Shown here: piece after piece, positions 7,279-12,966 of the stretch
How positions within the stretch are numbered: position 1 is the stretch's first letter
Layout of the letters: each line of letters opens with the position of its first letter
Assembly (NCBI GenBank): GCA_020024635.1
Contig: JAHHTL010000052.1
Span: 1-12,966, forward strand
From: Ruminococcus sp.
GTDB taxonomy: Bacteria > Bacillota > Clostridia > Lachnospirales > Lachnospiraceae
Length of the DNA stretch: 12,966 nucleotides
Reading direction: 5' to 3'
The notes under the pieces: generated by a model
Databases searched by the model: none
Told to the model about the DNA's origin: nothing
The model's input: the letters and a program-made list of their open reading frames with translations, nothing else
Program-made: the position numbers and the translations under genes

Positions 7279-7297
7279 TGTTCCGACATAGAACATT
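7277..7297 (+). promoter_or_regulatory. 7-bp inverted repeat, possible operator
   Basis: AATGTTC, seven spacer bases, then GAACATT form a perfect dyad that begins on the last bases of the S-component gene. It has no run of T after it, so it is not an intrinsic terminator. A -10-like TAGAAT follows directly at 7298-7303, with only a poor -35 (TTAATG, 7275-7280) at 17 bases. A repressor site over a weak promoter for the nuclease gene is possible. A weak RNA hairpin is the alternative. Confidence 0.4.
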
Positions 7298-7335
7298 TAG
7301 AATAAACATAAAGGGGAAATAAGGGAGAATATTTT

Positions 7336-8253
7336 ATGAAGAAAAAAGTATACATCGTGATTGGAATGCTGACCCTTTCGTTGTTCACATCTGGATGCGA
7401 AAAGGAAAGCAAAGATTTTTTGAAAGAGCAGTTCTCAAAAGTAGAACATGTGCAAAGTCTGGAGGAAGTACCAGAATACACGGGAGATCCTTACGTTGTG
7501 TTGGAAGATAATGTTCCGGATTTTGAGGAAGACGAGCTTACGACCGAGTCTTTTGAAGAATATAGTTCTCTGGATGAACTCGGAAGATGCGGAACAGCCT
7601 ATGCGAATATCAGTGAAGAACTGATGCCTACAGAAGAACGTGGACCAATCGGTCAGGTAAAGCCAAGCGGATGGCAGACGGTAAAATACAACGACTTGAT
7701 CGATGGGAATTATTTGTACAATCGCTGTCACCTGATCGGATTTCAACTGGCAGGAGAAAATGCAAATAAGCAGAATCTAATCACCGGAACAAGGTACTTA
7801 AATGTAACCGGAATGCTGCCTTTTGAAAATGAAGTGGCAGACTATGTAAAAGAAACAGGAAACCACGTCTTGTACCGTGTTACACCGATATATGAAGGAG
7901 ACAATCTAGTACCAGATGGGGTACAAATGGAAGCCAAATCGGTAGAAGATGATGGAGCTGGGGTTCAATTTCATGTATTTTGCTATAATGTACAACCACA
8001 GATTACCATCAACTATGCCACCGGAGAAAGTCAGGTGGCGGATGATGCAAAAGAGCAAAGCAAAACATCCAAAGAAGAGGAAAACTCGCAAGGAAAACAA
8101 GAATACATTTTAAATAAAAATACGCAGAAGTTTCATAAAAAAGATTGTTCTTCTGTACGAGATATGAAACCACAAAATAAAAAAGAATACAATGGGACAA
8201 AAGAAGAACTGATGAAACAAGGCTATGAACCATGTGGTAGTTGTAAACCATAA
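7336..8253 (+). CDS. Lipoprotein DNA/RNA non-specific endonuclease with Ada-like zinc tail
   Basis: The protein has 305 residues. The lipobox FTSGC places the lipidated residue at Cys21, so the enzyme should sit on the outer face of the membrane. The nuclease domain (about 78-225) matches the Endonuclea_NS_2 type (PF13930). It has YNRCHLIGFQLAG (128-140), where His132 occupies the catalytic position of the DRGH motif of related nucleases, and NKQNLITGTRYLN (144-156), whose Asn is the expected metal ligand. After a charged linker (about 235-254) a small C-terminal module (256-305) carries FHKKDC and CGSC. His267, Cys271, Cys300 and Cys303 form a plausible zinc site like that of Ada-type metal-binding tails on other secreted nucleases. 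AAGGGAG eight bases before the ATG supports the start. Likely roles are digestion of extracellular DNA/RNA for nutrients or DNA uptake; the gene context does not choose between them. Confidence 0.85.
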   Translation: MKKKVYIVIGMLTLSLFTSGCEKESKDFLKEQFSKVEHVQSLEEVPEYTGDPYVVLEDNVPDFEEDELTTESFEEYSSLDELGRCGTAYANISEELMPTEERGPIGQVKPSGWQTVKYNDLIDGNYLYNRCHLIGFQLAGENANKQNLITGTRYLNVTGMLPFENEVADYVKETGNHVLYRVTPIYEGDNLVPDGVQMEAKSVEDDGAGVQFHVFCYNVQPQITINYATGESQVADDAKEQSKTSKEEENSQGKQEYILNKNTQKFHKKDCSSVRDMKPQNKKEYNGTKEELMKQGYEPCGSCKP

Positions 8254-8265
8254 AAAGAAGAGTGA

Positions 8266-8293
8266 TTGACATATTCCGTTGAACGTGTATAAT
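8266..8293 (+). promoter_or_regulatory. Sigma-A promoter of the mrp-type gene
   Basis: A perfect -35 TTGACA (8266-8271) and a perfect -10 TATAAT (8288-8293) are separated by 16 bases. They begin 12 bases after the stop of the nuclease gene. Transcription should start near 8300, giving a leader of about 69 bases. Confidence 0.85.
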
Positions 8294-8303
8294 TAGTTTA
8301 TAA

Positions 8304-8317
8304 ATGACATATGTCAT
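8304..8317 (+). promoter_or_regulatory. Perfect 14-bp palindrome, probable operator
   Basis: ATGACATATGTCAT equals its own reverse complement. It lies a few bases after the expected transcription start, where a bound repressor would block initiation or early elongation. With no loop it is a poor RNA hairpin, so a site for a dimeric DNA-binding protein is more likely. I do not recognise the cognate regulator. Confidence 0.6.
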
Positions 8318-8368
8318 GAATGTTAAGGAGAAGTCTTCCATAGCTTACAATAAAGGGAGGATAAAAAG

Positions 8369-9193
8369 ATGAGTGAGAATTGCTCAAATAATTGCGAACA
8401 CTGCAGTCAAGAGTGCGGAGAACGCAAAAAAGAAAGTTTATACGAAAAAACCAACGAATTAAGCCATGTGAAAAAAGTCATCGGCGTTGTCAGTGGAAAG
8501 GGAGGCGTTGGAAAAAGTTTGGTTACTTCCCTTCTTGCCATTTTGGCTAGAAGAGAGGGATACAGTACAGCCATTTTGGACGCGGATATTACAGGACCGT
8601 CCATTCCAAGAGCATTTGGTCTTCACGAGCATGCCAAAGGAAATGAATATGGCATTTACCCAGTGGATTCTGTAACCGGCATTAAAACCATGTCTTTAAA
8701 TTACTTAACAGAAAATGAAACCGATCCGGTTGTATGGAGAGGGCCTGTGATCTCAGGAACCGTAAAGCAATTTTGGACCGATGTGGTTTGGGGGAATGTA
8801 GACTATATGTTTATTGATATGCCACCAGGCACAGGAGACGTTCCTTTGACCGTATTCCAAAGCATTCCGGTAGACGGAATCGTAATCGTTGCATCTCCAC
8901 AAGAATTGGTGGGAATGATTGTGGAAAAAGCGGTAAAGATGGCGAAGATGATGAACATTCCAATTCTGGGACTTGTAGAAAACATGAGTTATGTAGCATG
9001 TCCAGATTGCGGAAAGGAAATTCGCATTTTTGGAGAAAGCCATATTGAAAGCATTGCAGAGAATCATCAGATTTCCAATGTTGCAAAACTTCCAATTGAT
9101 CCGAAGCTGGCAGCAGCTTGCGATGCAGGATTGATTGAATATTTTGACGGCAGATGGCTGGACGAAATGTTTGCAAAGATTAAAGAACTTTAA
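8369..9193 (+). CDS. Mrp/NBP35-type P-loop ATPase, iron-sulfur cluster carrier
   Basis: The protein has 274 residues. The core (about 34-270) is of the Mrp/NBP35 family, cytoplasmic ATPases that carry and transfer iron-sulfur clusters. It has the deviant Walker A GKGGVGKS (43-50), DADITGPSIPR (71-81), FIDMPPGTGD (148-157) and the CPDC pair (211-214), which in the family bridges a 4Fe-4S cluster between subunits. The N-terminus has a second cluster, Cys5-x3-Cys9-x2-Cys12-x3-Cys16, comparable to the extra cysteine motif of NBP35 but with different spacing. The DUF59 domain found at the start of many bacterial Mrp proteins is absent. AGGGAGG eight bases before the ATG fixes the start. It has its own promoter with a palindromic operator-like site, and an intrinsic terminator follows, so it is probably a single-gene unit. 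The client proteins are unknown. Confidence 0.92.
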   Translation: MSENCSNNCEHCSQECGERKKESLYEKTNELSHVKKVIGVVSGKGGVGKSLVTSLLAILARREGYSTAILDADITGPSIPRAFGLHEHAKGNEYGIYPVDSVTGIKTMSLNYLTENETDPVVWRGPVISGTVKQFWTDVVWGNVDYMFIDMPPGTGDVPLTVFQSIPVDGIVIVASPQELVGMIVEKAVKMAKMMNIPILGLVENMSYVACPDCGKEIRIFGESHIESIAENHQISNVAKLPIDPKLAAACDAGLIEYFDGRWLDEMFAKIKEL

Positions 9194-9231
9194 AAACAAA
9201 AAGTGGGGAAAATAAAAATATTGTATAGATA

Positions 9232-9266
9232 AAGTCCGAAATGTGTAAAACATTTGGGGCTTTTTT
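9232..9266 (+). terminator. Intrinsic terminator after the mrp-type gene
   Basis: A 12-bp stem with one G-G mismatch and one G-T pair (9232-9243 with 9251-9262) closes a seven-base loop, TGTAAAA. Six T residues (9261-9266) follow directly. It separates the ATPase gene from the polysaccharide cluster. Confidence 0.85.
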
Positions 9267-9271
9267 ACGTA

Positions 9272-9299
9272 TTGACAGCGAGAAGTGGAGTGGTAAAAT
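9272..9299 (+). promoter_or_regulatory. Sigma-A promoter of the LCP gene (extended -10)
   Basis: A perfect -35 TTGACA (9272-9277), a 16-base spacer and -10 TAAAAT (9294-9299) are seen, the latter preceded by TGG as in extended -10 promoters. Transcription should start near 9306, giving an AT-rich leader of about 80 bases in which I see no clear riboswitch or attenuator. Confidence 0.82.
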
Positions 9300-9374
9300 A
9301 TAGGTAATGTATTAACATAGGATTGTTATATCATTTTATATAATATGTGACATCGGAAATTCCATACAAAAATA

Positions 9375-9380
9375 CGGAGG
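9375..9380 (+). promoter_or_regulatory. Ribosome binding site deciding the LCP start
   Basis: CGGAGG lies 5 bases before the ATG at 9386. A GTG at 9347 in the same frame would add 13 residues, but the ribosome binding site would then be inside the gene. Confidence 0.8.
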
Positions 9381-9385
9381 AAAAC

Positions 9386-10825
9386 ATGAAAAAAAACAAT
9401 AATCATTTAACCGGAAAAATTGTAACATTGGTTCAACTTGTTTTATCATTGATGCTTATGATGATCATGGTCGATAACGGACTGGTTCCTATGAAGTATA
9501 TCATTCTTGCAGGGATAGGTCTTGGGCTTACATTTGCGGCAGCATTTGGACTTCAGTTTTTAAAAAGCAAATGGAACATTGCAGGGATTGTCCTAAGCGT
9601 GCTAGTAAGCATAGTAGCTATTGTGGGAATCATTGCATTGTTCCAACTACAGCGTTTCATGAAAGAAGTGGGAGGCGCAGAGTACAAAACAGATAACATG
9701 ATTGTAGTCGTTCGAAAAGAAGACGCAGCAAAGACACTGGAAGACGCAGAAAACTATAGTTTCGGAATCCAAACCTCTCTAGATCAGGAGAATAACCAAT
9801 TGATGGTAAAAGATATGGAGAAAAAACTAAATAGAACCTTAAAAACCCTTACTTACAGCACCATCATTGAAGCAGGAGAAGCGCTCTTGGACGGAAAAGC
9901 AGATGCGATTATATACAATGAAGCTTTTACAGGGATTCTAGATGAAGCCATCGAGGGTTATTCTGATCAAGTACGAGTGCTTTATCAATATGGCATTCAA
10001 AGTAAAGTAGAGGTTCCGGCAAAAGAAGAGAAAGAGGCCAACGATATAGAGCAGCCATTTAACGTCTATATCAGTGGGATTGATGTAGAAGGCGCGATTA
10101 CAACCACCAGTCGTAGTGATGTCAATATTATTATGACCGTTAATCCAAAGACAAAGAAAATTCTTTTGACCACTACTCCTAGAGATTATTATGTACAGAT
10201 TCCAGAAGTATCCGGAGAAGCCAAAGATAAACTAACCCATGCAGGAATCTACGGGGTGGATGCCTCTATGCGAACACTGGGAAAACTGTATGACATTGAT
10301 ATGAGATATTATGCAAAAGTGAACTTTACTTCCTTGATCAAGATTGTAGATGCACTAGGTGGTGTGGATGTAAACTCGGATTATGCCTTTGAAGCACTGC
10401 ACGGAGGATATACCTTCCATGAAGGAATCAATCATTTGGATGGCGATGCAGCTTTAGCTTTTTGTAGAGAACGATATAGTTTTGAAGCAGGAGATAACCA
10501 AAGAGGTAAGAACCAAGAAATCGTTCTCACAGCAATTTTAAATAAGGCGATGTCTCCGGCAATCTTAAAAAATGCAACAGGAATCCTTACAAGAGTCAGC
10601 GACAGTGTAGAGACCAATATGACTGATAAGGAAATGGCAAAATTCATTAACATGCAATTGGCGGATAACGCAAGATGGACAATTGAATCCGTAGCAGCGA
10701 CGGGAACTGGAGATACACTACCATGTTTCTCCTCAGGTGCACAGCCACTTTATGTGATGCATCCGGATTTCACTTCTGTTTCTTCTATTACAGAGAAGAT
10801 GAAAGAAATCTTAAGTGAGAAATAA
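9386..10825 (+). CDS. cpsA: LytR-CpsA-Psr (LCP) family polymer ligase, CpsA-type
   Basis: LCP enzymes transfer undecaprenyl-linked polymers such as capsule or teichoic acid to peptidoglycan outside the cell. This 479-residue protein has three N-terminal transmembrane helices (about 11-29, 36-58, 64-88). An extracellular accessory domain (about 103-205), containing IIYNEAFTGIL (175-185) like that of streptococcal CpsA, precedes the LCP domain (about 222-400). In the LCP domain, ISGID (229-233), TSRSDVN (241-247), TTTPRD (262-267) and FCRERYSFEAGDNQRGKNQ (359-377) hold the conserved Asp and Arg residues that bind the pyrophosphate lipid and Mg2+ (Asp233, Arg243, Asp245, Arg266, Arg361, Arg363, Arg373). 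A C-terminal tail continues to 479. Position just before cpsB-cpsC-cpsD is the streptococcal cpsABCD order, which supports a capsule/exopolysaccharide role. It has its own promoter, and no terminator was seen after it. Confidence 0.92.
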   Translation: MKKNNNHLTGKIVTLVQLVLSLMLMMIMVDNGLVPMKYIILAGIGLGLTFAAAFGLQFLKSKWNIAGIVLSVLVSIVAIVGIIALFQLQRFMKEVGGAEYKTDNMIVVVRKEDAAKTLEDAENYSFGIQTSLDQENNQLMVKDMEKKLNRTLKTLTYSTIIEAGEALLDGKADAIIYNEAFTGILDEAIEGYSDQVRVLYQYGIQSKVEVPAKEEKEANDIEQPFNVYISGIDVEGAITTTSRSDVNIIMTVNPKTKKILLTTTPRDYYVQIPEVSGEAKDKLTHAGIYGVDASMRTLGKLYDIDMRYYAKVNFTSLIKIVDALGGVDVNSDYAFEALHGGYTFHEGINHLDGDAALAFCRERYSFEAGDNQRGKNQEIVLTAILNKAMSPAILKNATGILTRVSDSVETNMTDKEMAKFINMQLADNARWTIESVAATGTGDTLPCFSSGAQPLYVMHPDFTSVSSITEKMKEILSEK

Positions 10826-10859
10826 ACCAAAGGTGTTGCGAAAAGAAACAAATGTTGTG

Positions 10860-10888
10860 TTGACGTTGCTTATTGTAAGAAATATAAT
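10860..10888 (+). promoter_or_regulatory. Sigma-A promoter of the cpsBCD genes
   Basis: The -35 TTGACG (10860-10865) and a perfect -10 TATAAT (10883-10888) are 17 bases apart. Transcription should start near 10895, about 42 bases before the cpsB ATG. Genes from cpsB onward can thus be transcribed independently of the LCP gene. Confidence 0.8.
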
Positions 10889-10936
10889 ATATAGTATATG
10901 ACAAAAAATAATCAAATTTTTGTTGAGGAATGAAAA

Positions 10937-11662
10937 ATGAATCAGTTTATTGACTTACACTGTCATATTTTGCCTGGTGTGGACGATGGATCAAAGGATC
11001 TTAAAGAAACTATGGAAATGCTGCAGATTGCACACAGCGAAGGGATTTGCTGTATGATTGCCACCTCCCATTTTCATCCCCATCGTGGACACCGAAGTCC
11101 CAAAACGATGAAAAGTAAGGTTGCGATTGTGAGGAAGCTTGCAGAAAAAATTGACCCGAAATTTCGCATATATTTGGGAAGTGAAATTTATTTTACACAG
11201 GAAATTCCCGAGCAACTGCAAAGAGGAGAAGTTCTTACCATCAATGGCACCAGATATGTTTTGGTGGAATTCTCTCCAAGCGACAGTTATGAGCATATTT
11301 ATAAAAGCGTACAACAATTGCAAATGTATGGCTACGAAGTGATTGTGGCTCATGTGGAACGATACGATGAGGTTCGAGCAGAAGTTGCCTACGCAGAGGA
11401 ACTGGTAGATACCGGGGCGCTTTTGCAGATCAATACGGGAAGTATTGTAGGAAAATATGGGAAAGATGCGAAAAAATATGTATACAAGTTAATGGATCAG
11501 GATCTGGTGTTTGGTGTAGGAACAGACGCTCATAATACATCATCTAGAAGTCCCAAGATGCGAAAGGCAGCAGAACTGGTGGAAAAGAAATATGGAGAAG
11601 ATTACAGAAGGAGGATTTTCTTTGACAACGCGGCATCGTTGCTAAGAAAGAGAAAAAGATGA
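10937..11662 (+). CDS. cpsB: PHP-family protein-tyrosine phosphatase CpsB
   Basis: This is a metal-dependent (usually Mn2+) phosphatase of the PHP fold that removes phosphate from the C-terminal tyrosines of the CpsD kinase and so resets the polymerisation cycle. It has 241 residues, normal for the CpsB/CapC/YwqE family. The metal-binding motifs are present in order: DLHCHILPGVDDG (6-18), TSHFHP (43-48), Glu83 in GSEIYF, AHVERYD (138-144) and GTDAHN (195-200). GAGGAA six bases before the ATG marks the start. The stop overlaps the cpsC start as ATGA, so the two are translationally coupled. The protein should be cytoplasmic, as it has no signal peptide. Its substrate, CpsD, is encoded two genes on. 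Confidence 0.93.
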   Translation: MNQFIDLHCHILPGVDDGSKDLKETMEMLQIAHSEGICCMIATSHFHPHRGHRSPKTMKSKVAIVRKLAEKIDPKFRIYLGSEIYFTQEIPEQLQRGEVLTINGTRYVLVEFSPSDSYEHIYKSVQQLQMYGYEVIVAHVERYDEVRAEVAYAEELVDTGALLQINTGSIVGKYGKDAKKYVYKLMDQDLVFGVGTDAHNTSSRSPKMRKAAELVEKKYGEDYRRRIFFDNAASLLRKRKR

Positions 11663-12414
11663 ATCAAGACAAAATTATGACTCAGGAAGCGGATGAAGAA
11701 ATTACAATTGATCTGATGGCACTGTTTCACGCCATCTGGAAAAAACTTCCGATTGTAGTATTGGTAGGAATTGTATGTGCGATTACAGCCTTAATTGGAA
11801 CAAAGGTATTGGTGACACCAAAGTATACTTCTGTGACGAAAGCATACATTCTTTCCAAACAAAACGGTAATACAGGAATGACAATGAGTGATCTTCAAAT
11901 GTCTTCTACTTTGACGAAAGACTACATTGAACTTGCGAAAAGTAGACCAGTTCTTGAAACAGCGGTGTCTAAACTAAACTTGGAGATGTCCCTAAAAGAA
12001 TTGGCAGCTTCTATTACAGTTGATGTTCCACAAGATACGCGTATTTTGCAGATTGCTGTAGAGAATGAAGATCCAGAAACAGCAAAAGAGATTGCAGATA
12101 CGGTACGGGAAGCGGTACGTAATCAGATCGAAGAGATTATGGACGTAGAAGCAGTGAATACGGTAGAAGAGGGAAATCTTCCAACAGCTCCATCTTCACC
12201 AAATACAATGAAAAATACAATCTTAGGTGGGCTACTTGGAATCTTAGCGGCAATTGGCGTGATTGTATTGATCAATGTTTTGGATGATACCATTAAAAGT
12301 CAGGAAGAAGTAGAGCAATATCTTGGATTAAATGTTCTTACATTGGTTCCATTAAAAGAAGGGGCGAGTAAACCGAAAAAAGCAAGAAAATCATCTGGAA
12401 AAAAGAGAAGATAA
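11659..12414 (+). CDS. cpsC: Wzz-type chain-length protein / kinase activator CpsC
   Basis: The protein has 251 residues. A cytoplasmic N-terminus with ITIDLMALFHAIWKK (15-29) opens the Wzz domain. Two transmembrane helices (about 31-52 and 187-207) flank an extracellular loop, and the Pro-rich LPTAPSSP (174-181) just before the second helix is typical of polysaccharide co-polymerases. In Firmicutes this protein controls polymer length, and its cytoplasmic C-terminus activates the separate kinase CpsD. Here that tail (208-251) ends in a strongly basic Lys/Arg stretch (238-251) after TLVPLKEG. The start overlaps the cpsB stop by four bases, with only a weak purine-rich ribosome binding site, as expected for coupled translation. 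The cpsD start follows 16 bases after the stop. CpsC and CpsD together correspond to a split form of the proteobacterial Wzc kinase. Confidence 0.92.
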   Translation: MNQDKIMTQEADEEITIDLMALFHAIWKKLPIVVLVGIVCAITALIGTKVLVTPKYTSVTKAYILSKQNGNTGMTMSDLQMSSTLTKDYIELAKSRPVLETAVSKLNLEMSLKELAASITVDVPQDTRILQIAVENEDPETAKEIADTVREAVRNQIEEIMDVEAVNTVEEGNLPTAPSSPNTMKNTILGGLLGILAAIGVIVLINVLDDTIKSQEEVEQYLGLNVLTLVPLKEGASKPKKARKSSGKKRR

Positions 12415-12430
12415 GGGAAGGACATAAGCG

Positions 12431-12966
12431 ATGAAAGAGATTATTTATAGAAATCCTGATAAAAAGGACTATAGTTCCAATGAAGCCTATAAGATTTTAC
12501 GAACCAACATAGAGTTCTCAGGAGTGGATAATAAAACAATTGTAGTAACAAGCTGTATGCCGGGGGAAGGAAAAAGTACCACGTCCATTTCCCTTGCAGT
12601 ATCTCTTGCAGAGGCGGGGAAAAAAGTACTTCTAATTGATGCAGATATGAGAAAATCTGTATTACATAGACAGTTTCAAATGCAAGGCGCTTACAAAGGA
12701 TTGTCCCACTTCCTTTCCGGACAGGCAGAAGTAAGTGATATTATGTGTAAAGTACAAGGGTTAGATTTAGTGGTTATGCTTGCAGGAGTGGTTCCACCAA
12801 ACCCTGCGGAAATGTTAGGACAGAAACGATTTAAATCTCTTCTTACAAGTGGACGCAAAGTATATGATTACATTATTATTGATGCTCCACCACTTGGAAG
12901 TGTCATTGACGCTGCTATCATAGCAAAAGAATGTGATGCATCTATTCTTGTAATGGCTGCAAAGAC
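12431..12966 (+). CDS. cpsD: Tyrosine-protein kinase CpsD (BY-kinase), 3' partial
   Basis: The gene runs off the right end of the window; 178 of an expected 220-250 residues are visible. It is a cytoplasmic bacterial tyrosine kinase that is activated by CpsC and autophosphorylates on a C-terminal tyrosine cluster. That region is beyond the window, so it cannot be checked. The P-loop core is intact: SCMPGEGKST (Walker A, 41-50), LLIDADMRKS (Walker A', 67-76) and YIIIDAPPLG (Walker B, 147-156). The N-terminal NEAYKILRTNIEF (17-29) is typical for the family and includes the region that contacts the neighbouring subunit. AGGGAAGG about nine bases before the ATG marks the start. Glycosyltransferase and polymerase genes are expected to the right. 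Confidence 0.92.
   Translation, partial: MKEIIYRNPDKKDYSSNEAYKILRTNIEFSGVDNKTIVVTSCMPGEGKSTTSISLAVSLAEAGKKVLLIDADMRKSVLHRQFQMQGAYKGLSHFLSGQAEVSDIMCKVQGLDLVVMLAGVVPPNPAEMLGQKRFKSLLTSGRKVYDYIIIDAPPLGSVIDAAIIAKECDASILVMAAK

Noticed and set aside
7277..7297. Intrinsic terminator for the ECF operon
   Set aside because: The stem is only 7 bp, mostly A-T, and no T tract follows.
8325..8330. Orphan AAGGAG in the leader of the mrp-type gene, possible leader peptide
   Set aside because: No ATG, GTG or TTG follows at a usable distance, and the gene has its own AGGGAGG site at 8354-8360.
8753..9253. 166-codon minus-strand open frame opposite the mrp-type gene
   Set aside because: It lies fully opposite a well-conserved gene and its terminator, with aromatic-rich composition typical of antisense shadows and no start signal.
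9312..9344. Second promoter before the LCP gene (TTAACA ... TATAAT)
   Set aside because: The spacing is 21 bases to the TATAAT hexamer, and other hexamer choices are poor. The run is simply AT-rich, and a much better promoter lies at 9272-9299.
9347..9385. GTG start for the LCP gene
   Set aside because: The CGGAGG ribosome binding site lies inside this extension and serves the ATG at 9386.
10901..10923. ACAAAAA / TTTTTGT hairpin in the cpsB leader
   Set aside because: The stem is almost all A-T with a nine-base loop and would be too weak to control translation. I see no LoaP-type dyad either.

Overview
The window reads as the chromosome of a low-to-moderate GC Gram-positive anaerobe of the Clostridia, most like the Lachnospiraceae. 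The clues are Gly/Pro-rich surface proteins with DUF4430 domains, lipoproteins with Lys/Glu-rich stalks, an ECF transporter, an LCP protein and a streptococcal-type cpsABCD gene order. Strong AGGAGG-type ribosome binding sites and sigma-A promoters fit as well. The species cannot be named from the sequence alone. Every gene lies on the + strand. I see no rRNA, tRNA, CRISPR array, insertion sequence, phage gene or attachment site. No gene-free stretch exceeds about 200 bases.

Region 1 (1-7278) looks like one operon of six genes whose promoter and first gene start lie to the left of the window. It encodes three exported proteins, then a complete ECF-type importer. The exported proteins are a DUF4430 surface protein (5' end missing), a membrane-anchored alpha/alpha-barrel (prenyltransferase/squalene-cyclase-like) protein, and a DUF4430 lipoprotein. 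The importer consists of EcfT, a fused double ATPase EcfA-EcfA', and an unusually long S component. An alpha/alpha barrel plus a DUF4430 beta domain are the two halves of animal intrinsic factor and transcobalamin. The best reading is therefore a split, surface-displayed transcobalamin-like capture system feeding a dedicated ECF transporter, with cobamides as the first candidate substrate. The substrate is inferred, not shown.

Region 2 (7279-9266) holds two single genes. The first is a lipoprotein nuclease (Endonuclea_NS_2 type) with a C-terminal Ada-like zinc tail, preceded by a 7-bp inverted repeat. The second is an Mrp/NBP35-type P-loop ATPase with an N-terminal cysteine cluster. It has a near-consensus promoter, a perfect 14-bp palindrome just after the expected transcription start, and a clear intrinsic terminator.

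Region 3 (9272-12966) is the left end of a capsule/exopolysaccharide cluster in the order LCP ligase (CpsA-type), PHP tyrosine phosphatase (CpsB), Wzz-type chain-length/kinase-activator protein (CpsC) and tyrosine kinase (CpsD, cut by the window end). CpsC and CpsD form the bacterial tyrosine kinase, CpsB reverses the phosphorylation, and the LCP protein is expected to ligate finished polymer to the cell wall. The LCP gene and the cpsB-cpsC-cpsD genes each have their own strong promoter.
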